From: Micropterus salmoides
Lineage: Eukaryota > Chordata > Actinopteri > Centrarchiformes > Centrarchidae
Reading direction: 5' to 3'
DNA length: 64,000 nt
Assembly: GCF_014851395.1 (NCBI RefSeq)
Contig: NW_024041151.1
Coordinates: 28,031,832-28,095,831 of the forward strand
Numbering within the stretch: position 1 is the stretch's first letter; the number at the start of each line of letters is the position of its first letter. The notes below the pieces were generated by a model. That model was not told the origin of the DNA. It did not search any database and saw only the letters and a program-made list of their open reading frames with translations. Of this stretch, positions 47,398-57,328 are shown one piece after another. Made by a program: the position numbers and the translations under genes.

Positions 47398-47451
47398 TAG
47401 AGCCACCATAGTTTAGACGTCACATGTGACATCTAAACTATGGTGGCTCTA
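47398..47451. repeat. 54-bp near-perfect palindrome
   Basis: Two 27-bp arms meet without a spacer at CACA|TGTG (47424/47425). Only one pair mismatches (GACGTCAC against GATGTCAC). The outer sequence is TAGAGCCACCATAGTTTAGA. Confidence 0.93.
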
Positions 47452-47693
47452 CAGAATCAAACAGCACTGAGCAAGTCTATAATACATTGTGTATTAAGAT
47501 TTCACCTAATATATATAACCATAGATTAGCAATTTGCCCTGATATGTATGAAATTAAAATTAAATAGGCCCCTAGTTAAGATTTGATTGTTTCATTTTGT
47601 ACACACTGTGTTTTACAACACCTTACTGTACAGTTTATCCATGTGTCTTTTCGGGTGCTCTTGTTTTAATTACAGTGTTCAAGTGAAACCACC

Positions 47694-48365
47694 ATGCAAT
47701 CAACCTCAAGTCAGAGATGCTCGCAAGTCTCTGAGCAAGAGTCCAAGTCAAGTCTCAAGTCTCTCGTGGTTATTACGAATGTTGGATCACCTGCTGCATT
47801 CAGTCCAGGTTGTTTATAAAAACTGCAGAGCTTTAAGGAATTCTGTAAATTCTGAAAACTGTAACCTGTTTTTCATTTACAGAGCACAACCATGTAATGT
47901 GCAATGCAATTACTGACAGCTTATTAAATACTGTAAGTCAACACACTCACCAGACTCTTAAACCCAGTGTAACGTTAACTAAATAAAACTGTGACGTTGC
48001 ATAATCAACAATAAACCTGTAACCTGTTTTTAACTTAATTAATGAGTTATTATAAGCTTAACTACTGCAAGTCAATAAACCCTGTTGATTTTCAAACCCA
48101 GTGTAAAGTTAACTAAATAAAACTGTTACATGTTCAACAATAAAGCTGTAACCTGTTTTTAACTTACATGTAATCAATGACAGCTTAAACTACTAAGTCA
48201 ACAACTAAAAATAAACATTGTTCACGAGTCCCGCACCTCGAGTCCGAGTCGAGTCTGAAGTCTTTTGAGGACGAGTCTCAAGTCGAGTCTGAAGTCACTG
48301 TGTGTGCGACTTAAGTCACACTCGAGTCTGAGTCTCTAACTCGAGTCCCCATCCCCGCCCCAAGT
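47694..48365. repeat. AGTC-rich repeat with three internal copies
   Basis: The ends are rich in the pentamers GAGTC and AAGTC (47710-47768 and 48226-48350). Between them a degenerate unit starting CTGTAACCTGTTTTT recurs at 47859, 48017 and 48146, accompanied by GTTAACTAAATAAAACTGT. It looks like a non-autonomous fish repeat. Confidence 0.65.
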
Positions 48366-51300
48366 CTACCAACTTTCGTTTTCACCCTTCAATTAATTCA
48401 AAAGTATTGAGTATAAATCAGTACCGTTTTAGTTTCAAATATCGTTTGGGTATCGAGTATTGTGATACTAAACTTGGTATCGTATCAAAGCAAAAGTATC
48501 ATGAAAACACTACACAGTGGTGCAGCCCCGTCATCGAGCCTGCAGTTGAAAATCTCCCTGAGCCAATCAGTTTTGCCAGTAGGAAAAACATTTCATCTGG
48601 TGAGTACAAAAATACAAAACTGAAGTCTTTTTTTCTAAGTTAATGTTTATTTTTGCAAGACTGTAAATCACCTATTAGACCTATCTGTAGGTAAGTATCA
48701 GTGAAGGTTAAATTTACCATGCTAACCTATCTTTGGTGCTAGGCAGTGTAAAGTTAAAGGAGACCAGGAAGAGACAATGTTGAACTGTAATGAAATAAAT
48801 TAACAAACTCTTCGGTCTCCGTGCTGGTTGTTCGGATCAGCGTTGACAATGTTACTTAAAACATTCTTTCTTAGCCCTGAAACTCAAACCATTTTCTGAT
48901 GCCCCCCCCAAAAAATATTAACTAAATTAATATCAGAAACATGCTACTACTAGTCAACTAGTAAAATCTTTAGTCGGTTGCAGGCCTAATGAAAAGCCCT
49001 GTAAAAGCAGATGGGCGCTGCAAAAACAGGTGACAAATTCTCTGTAATTTCATCACTATGAGCAACCCCTTTCACAATCACATTGTTTTCACATTGTCAT
49101 TTGATACATTGTTATTTATAGTTAAAACTATTGATTTTGGGCATTTTAACATGGATTGGGTATTTCCTACTTTCTACATTGTAGTCATGGTCGATGGAGG
49201 ATAAAATAATTATCACTGCGATAACTTACCAGAGTTGTAAAATCCCGTTCCACAGTATTGTAAACTGCTGTACGATGTCTATTTTAGACTTCAGATTTGT
49301 GTCATGTTGCGAGTACAATAAAATATGTTCACAAGCAAATTATATAATTTCACACACATAGATATTAACTGCCACCTTAAAATCCTCGCAACTAAGCAGC
49401 AGTAAGAACTAAGTAGTAAACGAACCAAGCAGCCACCACTTGTGTTTGAAGTCGAGTTCTGCTCGTGAAAATGGACCTGACTTTTGACAATTGAAGTAAT
49501 AAGAGCAAATGCTATCACAGCGCACAACCCTGAGGTTCTCTAGATTTGCTTTTGCCTTTGTTGACTTTTCTTATCTCAGTCTAAAGCCAGTCGCACACTA
49601 ACATCATCCTCTATGTAGTCAGTTGAATTTGCCTCCTACTTTGCCTATTTCGCACATATGAGTGAGTGGGTTTCTCTTTTTTTCTTTTTTAAAACACTGG
49701 TATGTATTTAATCGGGTCTCTTAACATTCTCATGCCCTACTAACAAAACAAAAATCTCTACCATACACCTTAATCTAGCCAGAGTACATGAATTCATTTG
49801 AAAAAGTGAAAACCAAAACCCCTTAAAAACACTGAGCACCCCCTGGTCTAGCGCTATGGAGTGCAAGCCATATAGCATAACATGCATCCCCAGATATATG
49901 CTGCCTAATATGTTACCATGGTGAAACGTATACAGACAGGGCCACATGAAAGACAGCCTGCCTGATTGGTCAAATAAAAAGGAACAAATTTTTTTGCGGG
50001 TCTTTTTAAAAAAGAAACCTTAAGCCCTTGATGGACGAATTATGTAGAATTTAAGGGGTTCATAGATTTCACCTTAATTTACACATTCATGCTCGTACAG
50101 CATCTCATCACTTCCTAGATAGGCTTTCACGTCAAATAGCACAGTGTCAAAGTTAAAGAATCTGGCATTCATCTCTAAGATTAGCCATGGAAGTTTCACA
50201 GTATTCCATTTTTGGTGTTGGTTAACATGAGAAGAATCATGGCTCCAAGATTTAATGAATTTAAAACATTTGAGGAACACTTTGTACAAAAGTCTTGTTA
50301 AGGATGTTCACACAGATCCTTAATAGAAACGGAGCTCCTTCAACAACATGTACAATAAAGAAACTTTCAAACTTCAACCTGCGAGGCCATCAGCATGGAA
50401 AATATACAGATGAAGATTTAAAACAGCTGCCATGATGTCTTTACCTCAGCTAAACCTTCAATCTATTTGCATTTCAAGTCACAATTCAAATCCTCAGACA
50501 AGGTCAACCATTTCCATAAGGAGGCAAACATTTCCCTAATCAAAAGACTCAAACTTGCTTCGTCTGCAAACGAGATTCGTTGCTTGTTTATGGAAAAACA
50601 CCCAGGCTGGTTGGACACATGCGTCCAGGATCTGACTCTGTGTTGACACACCACCTCAGAGTATGTAGGTGTGTTTTACAGCCGACCTGGAAGTCTTCCA
50701 GGCTAAATGTATGTTGTGATTAGTTAAATTGACACTGCGCCCAGTATCATACATGTATCTCCCTCAGACAAAGAGGTGGCTGTAAAAAAAGTTTGTAGTT
50801 TGCTTTTGAACAGAAAACAGCAGCTGTAATTGTTGTCAGTGTTGATTCATGTCAGTTAAAAAAAAGGCTATCCTAGACAGGACAAACTGGGACTAATGTT
50901 TTCACAGCAGAAATAAAGTACTGGAAGTCCAAAGGATGGTTTGAGTGTTACAATTTTATGAATTTTTAAAGGAGTTCTCAAACTCACAAAATTGATTTTG
51001 GGTGGAATGCCACTTTATTATTATTCAAAAAAAAAAAAGGGAAAAAAAAGGGTGGCTTAAAGATAACTGAAATTATACTTCTATACTTCTGCAAAAATCC
51101 CATACATATGGAGCACCTGAAGGGTAAGGGTTAATTGTTTTTAGGTGGGACAAAACTAAGACTACTTCTGGAAATATCTATGCATTAATAATCAAATATG
51201 AAGTGCACCATAGACACTTTAGTCTACAAATGTCACCATTGTGACAGTGCCTCCAAACAAACATTTTGGCCTTAGGGAACAGAGGAAAGACTACAAGAAA

Positions 51301-51974
51301 ATTAAACAGGATTTTATGTAGCAGAAATTATATTCATGATATTTTAAATACTTTTCTACTTTCTTATCCTGTTTTATCATCTTTAAACCCATTGTAGAGT
51401 GACTGCCAGTTTGGGAACCACTGGTGGCAGATTTTGATGGCCTTCACTATTAAAGCCTACTTTTTCTGGTTTAATAGGCTGAGGTGGTTTTACCTCCACC
51501 CATGTAAAATATTGAACTCCAAGTCCCTTTCCAGCGTAAATGTGTCCAGCCACCCACCCAGCCCACAGATGGTGAATGATGAACACTGAGAGTGATTAAA
51601 ACAATGCTGTCCTCCCTTTCAAAGTAAACCGAAAGCGCAAAAACAAAGATCCTATACAGAGTATTACTTTTTGACAAATGATATGTTTTGTCACCACGGT
51701 AAGACACAAGATTATCAGAAGAAAGAGAAAGATTAATAGTAAAAGCCCAAAGTTTGTGTAACTTTGTGTTTTCGTCATATCTGACCTGTTGGGTCGTTAT
51801 GAATTGGTGTGGTAATATATGAAGTCTCAAAATGAAGAGAGGAAAGGTGATTTGAGCAGCAGCCGCCCAGGTGACCTGCTGCTCTCAGGGGATTTTAAAT
51901 ACTACTGAAGCTAAAAACTCAGAGCAAAACACGCAGACGCACACACAGGTAAATGTATGTCTAGCTGGACTTAC
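48366..51974. other. Non-coding DNA, putative ATP8B1 5' intron
   Basis: No coding exon was identified. A short stretch near 48950-48985 (GTCAACTAGTAAAATC and TAGTCGGTTGCAGG) resembles a dispersed fish repeat. The other open frames are short and unconserved. Confidence 0.4.
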
Positions 51975-52200
51975 TCGTGTCCTTTGCAGATAGATAAAAA
52001 CGGTGAATCCTGTTTTCAGTCGGTGTCCGGGCGTTTTGTCACCGCACCATGTTGTCCTCTGCTTCCTGCTTGTAGAGAGCTCCGGCTGCGTCTCCCCGCC
52101 CTTCTTCCTCCGCTGTCTCACCTGCTCTGACCAAACCTGCAGGACCGGTCCGATTCGCCCAATAGCCTACTTTAACCAACAAGAAAGGGCTCGTTAAAAA
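51975..52200 (-). promoter_or_regulatory. atp8b1: Candidate ATP8B1 promoter and non-coding first exon
   Basis: On the minus strand a donor-like CACGA|GTAAGT lies at 51974/51975. Upstream of it, up to about 52200, the sequence is more GC-rich and contains several CpGs and an ATTGG (inverted CCAAT) near 52159. This fits a first exon spliced to the acceptor at 39096, making an intron of about 12.9 kb. It is an inference without transcript evidence. Confidence 0.35.
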
Positions 52201-53159
52201 CAACGCGTGGCATTATGGAACTCTGTACTGCGGAAGTGGGCAGTATGTCCTGGTCACATGAGCACAGGTAAAGGCGTGTAATTGAATTCTTAATTAAACC
52301 AGGTGGTGGTTTACAGGGGAAATGCTGCCTGCCTGTTGCTGTCAAACATGTCCATTATTGTTGTTTACCTAAATACTGTGTGTTAATCATTTCAGAAGAG
52401 CATTTGGGGCTGATGCAAATATGCATATTATAATAATATATTATTTTAATGGATGTGTGTCACATATTAGTGATAAATAAGCCTTTGTCAAGGGAACTGC
52501 TGTAACAACAAGGCACACGAAATATAAAACATACTCTTATTAATATGATTTGAAAGAATAACATATATAATATAACTTTAAAAACCAGCTAAAATTGAAC
52601 AAAACAAAAAATGATGTAAAGTACACAAAGTAGTGTAGCTGCAGTGCAGTGAGAGATAAAAGGCACTACAGAAACATTTAAGACATTCTCTGTTTTTCAT
52701 ATAACATTAATAACTTAGTTTTAGGTGTAGCCTAATAAAAGATCCGTCAGTTGAATTGTGAGTTATGCATATGTGTGGTTTTTGCCTTTTTTATATACAC
52801 AAAAAAAGTTGAACCATGAAGAGTCTAGATATTAATGCCACTTTTGGTGAGGTGGAATATAAAGCAGAATCAAGCAGGGCATTGAGAGGGAGTGTCAAGA
52901 GAAAAAGAATGCATTGCTTATTTGTAGTATTAAAGTGCATAGCCAACAAAGAAAAAAAATTAAACACCTTAGGTTACCTCATAATAATTACCAGATCAGG
53001 ATCACGTAATTATGAGAAAAGTTAAAGTCTAACTTAGTTAAGCTATCAGTCATCACTTACCTACACTACAGGAAAAGTGGATAATAATTGCAGTTTTGGA
53101 TTTGATCTGCTTTATTTCCTTCTTTGTATGAGACACTGGGAAATACTGATGTTACTTCA
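52201..53159. other. Intergenic DNA between the two genes
   Basis: AT-rich, with no gene, RNA or repeat boundary recognised. Confidence 0.5.
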
Positions 53160-53870
53160 TGAGGATGGCATCTGTGAAGGTTCTCAGTCATCCAGGTCAA
53201 ATTAATCCAATGAAGGTTGAGGTCAAGGGCAGATGGACTTCGTAGAAAAAACTAGAAGATATTTCGTCCCTAATCCAAGAGACTTCTTCACTTCTGACTG
53301 ACTGGTAAGGACACTCAGCTATTTAACCTCTCTGGGATCGTTAGCTAGGATCGTCGATACCACTGGTTCGTTAGTGCTCCTGGCTGTGGTAACGTCGTTA
53401 TGGTCGTTAGAACCACCCGTGGCCAAGTCTGAACAACCATCGTTGGTATCTTCACCTGAGCCCAAGTGGAAAAGTTTGTTGAGTTTCCTGGGAAGTGATG
53501 AAAGGATAGCATTGTAAGTGGGTGATAAGTGGTGGCGTAGACCCCCTCCTCTGTTCAGCGACGGCTTCTCATCCTGGGTGTAAATGGCTTCCTTGACACC
53601 TTTCAAACCACCCATCTTCTGTGCACATGGTGATCCTCAAACGAGTGTCCTTTGTCCTTCAGATGTAAGTAATGCAGAGTCTTGACCTGAGGAGTTAGCT
53701 TTGTGTTGAGCCATGCATTTGTGTAGTGGTTGCTTAGTTTCCCCAATGTACAGGTCTGTGCATTCCTCGCTGCATTGGATCGCATACACTAGATTGCTTT
53801 TCTTGTGTATGGGTGTGCGGTCTTTGGGGTGTACCAGTATCTGTGTCTCGGGCAAAGTACTCCTGTGGTT
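53160..53870 (-). mobile_element. Penelope-like retroelement fragment with GIY-YIG endonuclease
   Basis: On the minus strand, SNLVYAIQCSEECTDLYIGE followed by TKQPLHKCMAQHK is the GIY-YIG endonuclease start of a Penelope-like element. LHLKDKGHSFED, GVKEAIYTQDEKPSLNRGGG and LRHHLSPTYNAILSSLP follow in shifted frames. Its typical 3' flank (GAAGGTTCTCAGTCATCCAG on the plus strand) starts near 53176. The reverse transcriptase part is missing, so the copy is 5'-truncated and inactive. Confidence 0.87.
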
Positions 53871-55433
53871 CGAATCCTCTCAGGCCATACAATACATACA
53901 ATGTTTTGTGGCAAGGACAATTATCTTCCTCCTACTGCCTCTCCACAAGGGTGCCCCAAGGCTCGGTGCTAGGGCCCCTTCTCTTCTCAATTTACACCAC
54001 CTCACTGGGGCCGATCATTCACTGCCATGGCTTCTCTTACCACTGCTACGCAGATGATACACAACTGCCTTCCCGCCAGACGACCCCACCGTCTCGGCGC
54101 GGATCACGGACTGTCTCTCGGATATATCTACATGGATGAAGGCTTGCTACCTTCAACTAAACCTCTCGAAGACTGAACTCTTGGTCATTCCAGCCAAGCA
54201 ATCTTTCTACAAATTGACTCCTCAACCATCACTCCAACCAGGGTGGTGAGAAACTTGGCTGCCATGATTGATGACCAGCTGTCCTTTTCAGACCATGTTG
54301 CTGATGACTCTCGGTCGTGCTGCTTTGCTCTATACAACATAAGAAAAATCAGGATCTACCTTACTCAGTATGCCATCCAGCTACTGGTACAAGCCATCAT
54401 TATCTCTCCCCACGCCTACTGCAATGCCCTCCAAGTCTTCCAGTCTGTGAGGTGAAACCCCTACAAATGGTTCAGAACGCAGCAGTGCGTCTGGTTTTTG
54501 ATCAGCCCAAAAGGACTCATGTCACTCTATTACTCAGTGACCTCCACTAGCTACCTGTGGATTCCCAGATCAAATCAAGTCACTAATGCTGCATACAGAG
54601 TGTTTGCTGGGTCTGCACCCATCTACCTAAACTCCATAATACAAGCTTACGTTCCTTCTCGGCCACTGCGCTCGGCCACTGCGCTCCTCCAACGAACGCT
54701 GCCTGGCTCTGCCATCCCTACACACAAAGCAATCTCAGAACGAGTTTCCACATGCCATCTAACTTCAAGAAGCTCTTGAGAACTCATCTCTTCCAAGAAC
54801 ACTTCCTCTTATAACACTTCTAACTCCTAACCTCTAACATGCACTTCCTTTGCTCTTCTTCTTCTTCTTCTATCCCCTACAATTCTCTTGTATTGATTGC
54901 ACTTTTTTCTTAACTCTTACTTCTTTCCCTAGGTATTTACGCCATTGACACCATATGTGCTATTAGCTCTTACTAGTTTTAATTGCTGCCCTTACTAACC
55001 AGGCATTTTAGTGACCAGACATGCCTGTTTTCAGGGGACAGTCCCAGGTTTTGGTGACCTGTCCCCGTCTGGAAATGTCCCTGTTTTTAACTGTGTGTTA
55101 ATCACAGACTGTATGTGTTAACAGACTTGAAATCAGATTTTACACGGCCAGAAAGACTGGACAGCAGAGCTGACAGGTGTCGCATCAAAACGTGATCGTC
55201 CCCCGAAAACTGATTGCCGTCTGCGGGAGCGCAGGCAGCATGTTAAAGCTGTATCGCCCAGTCTCTTTACGTCTACAGCTGCTTTTATCAGGATCAAACA
55301 GACATATCGTGCAAACAAACATCACTTTATGTCCATAGCAAAGGTATGTCTTTGTGATACTTTAAAGTTTCTTTTAACGGAATAATCTCAGTTGTGGCCA
55401 AATAAACTTGCAGTTTATAGCGTAACCAGGCAT

Positions 55434-55710
55434 GCCAGAAAGTGAGTGCAGCTTCTACTTATTGACTGAAAGGTTATTTCTGCCCTGAAATGACTTGATT
55501 ATATTCATGAGGGTTATATTTGACAGATTATAACTCACCTAGTACTTTTTACCTCTTAAAATACCTTTAAATGGTAAAAAGTATTCTACTTGCCAGAAAG
55601 TGATTGCAGCCTCTACTTATTGACTGAAAGGTAGTTTCTGCCTCATAATGACTTGATTTCATTCAGAAGAGTTATATTTCACAGATTATAAACTGAAATT
55701 GCCCCCCTTT
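55434..55710. repeat. 158-bp tandem duplication
   Basis: The block beginning GCCAGAAAGTGAGTGCAGC at 55434 recurs at 55592 as GCCAGAAAGTGATTGCAGC. Similarity continues for over 100 bases through TTATTGACTGAAAGGT and ACAGATTATAAACT. The second copy is cut short near 55710. Confidence 0.85.
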
Positions 55711-55750
55711 TTTTAAATTTATGATTACATTATATTTATTGAATGACATA

Positions 55751-56708
55751 AGCCGTGTTTTGACCAAAGGAACTATACCCCGGAAATAGGAACCTTTGGA
55801 GGAACTTACTGCGTTTCCACTGAAGGGACCAGGGTCTAAATTTAGTTCTGGGGTCTTTATTTTACCCCTAAAAAGTTCCTGCTCGGGCGGTAGTACTTTT
55901 CGAAAGTACTCGTATTTTCGGGGGGTGGGACTTGCCTTGCAGTTCATTTCTGAATGGGCGAGTAGAGGTTACTGGCTTTAAATCGAGCATGTCGGGTGGT
56001 TTCTGCTACTGCTCCTCTCTTTTCCAACGTTGTTTGTCAACAGTCAAATAGCACTCAAGTCTCGCCAATGTCCGCCTGACTTCGGCATTAAATGTGTTGC
56101 TCGGAAATAGCAGCCAGTGTGCAGCGGTGTGTTTACAGCGAACAGCTGTTGGAGTTACGCTAAATACTGGGTCCAAAGTTGTTGTTTTAAGTTTTCATCA
56201 GTCAGAAAGTTTTTACACAGAGCTGAAGTCGGTCTCCCCCTCTGCTAAACAAGCGGAACAGCTGACTACAGCAGGTAATAAAGCTCGTTAAACATCCTGT
56301 TACTCCGACGCTCAGGCGGACACAGACGTGAGTGCAGCCAGCTGATCTGCAGCTCTTGTCGGCTGGAAATGTTTTAACAACCTTCCAAACTGTCGCGATT
56401 TTATGTTTGTGTTGCTTTCTCTGTGCTGGAGTTATTTTATGAACGTGATGGCTTTATCCAGTTTGTTATTAAATTTGTAATGATCTTTATCGTGTGTCTC
56501 TTCATTAGACTCCCACACAAAAAAGCTGTTTTTAACGGTCAAGCGTACAGGCCGACAGCCTACGTCAGCTGATTAATTTGCCTAATCTTCGCAGGTCTTT
56601 AGACCATGGTGGAAACGCACACAACAGTGGGCTGAAGGAACCTTTTGGTTCCTTGAAAAGAGATCAGGGGACTAAAAAGTCCCGGATACTTTTGGTCGAA
56701 ATACGGCT
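55751..56708. mobile_element. Innermost non-autonomous DNA transposon
   Basis: The left end is AGCCGTGTTTTGACCAAAGG; the right end reverse-complemented is AGCCGTATTTCGACCAAAAG. The 958-bp body has no transposase. It lies wholly inside the 55004-56770 element, so it arrived last. Confidence 0.75.
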
Positions 56709-56890
56709 ACTGACCACCAAACCAAAAATGTCCCTGGTTTTCATTTTAGAAAACTGGTCACCTTAAGGTATTGTCAATTGTAGATCTCGTGCTATATTGA
56801 TGCTTTGTTGATGCTTGTATGTTGTTCTTCAAATGTAAGTCCCTTTGGATAAAAGTGTCGACCAAATATGTAAATGTAATGTAAATGTAA

Positions 56891-57328
56891 AAAGATGATG
56901 AAGAAGTCTTTTCTTTATAGAATTAGGCACACTGGGAATGGAAATCAGGGGTGCTACAAAAAGAGAGATATGGGGAAATAAAAAATTTCCATAAAGCAAC
57001 ATCTAGGCTACATCGCAAAATGACCAAACAGGAATGGTGATAGTTCTACTACACCGGTGGGAGGCAGCAATGCACTAAACAGTGCCGAGTCTGCCGGAAA
57101 GAACGAAGACGAAGAACCCGCCTTTCCTGTTGTCTGTTGACCAATCAGGAGCTCACATCCTAAAGCAACTCTCTGTACCTGTAGTGTGGCCCAGAAACAG
57201 GACAGCTAGTTAGCTAATATAGTGACAGAAAGCTAAAAACACAACACGTTGTATTTATTAAGTTGCCCATTTTACTATCCTGAACATCACCGGGGTAACT
57301 AGCGTACATCTCAGCTGCAAACTGTACC
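56891..57328 (+). promoter_or_regulatory. txnl1: TXNL1 promoter and 5' UTR region
   Basis: Directly upstream of the TXNL1 start codon. A CCAAT box in TTGACCAATCAGGAGC lies at 57141-57145, about 190 bp before the ATG, with CpG-containing sequence around it (57095-57130). The transcription start was not determined. Confidence 0.5.

Larger units (their letters stand above)
55004..56770. mobile_element. DNA transposon inserted in the LINE
   Basis: The left end has GTGACCAGACATGCC, and TCAGGGGACAGTCCCAGG a few bases further in. The right end reverse-complemented has GTGACCAGTTTTC and then AACCAGGGACATTTTTGG. These imperfect repeats span about 55 bp. No target duplication was confirmed and no transposase is recognisable. 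It may be hAT-like. A second element sits inside it. Confidence 0.6.
53871..56890 (+). mobile_element. L2/CR1-like LINE copy, split by a nested insertion
   Basis: The plus strand reads VPQGSVLGPLLFSIYTTSLG and FSYHCYADDTQL (catalytic YADD of reverse transcriptase), then ISTWMKACYLQLNLSKTELL and later QMVQNAAVRLVFDQPKRTHV. Stops and frameshifts break it. Similarity stops at about 55003 and resumes near 56771 with ATTGATGCTTTGTTGATGC, ending in the tail GATAAAAGTGTCGACCAAAT. The gap holds foreign DNA. The second copy at 58101 shows the undisturbed 3' end. Confidence 0.82.

Noticed and set aside
53265..53300. Hammerhead-ribozyme-like string in the Penelope-like 3' region
   Set aside because: GGATTAGGGACGAAA on the minus strand recalls part of a hammerhead core, but the required CUGAUGA element is absent.
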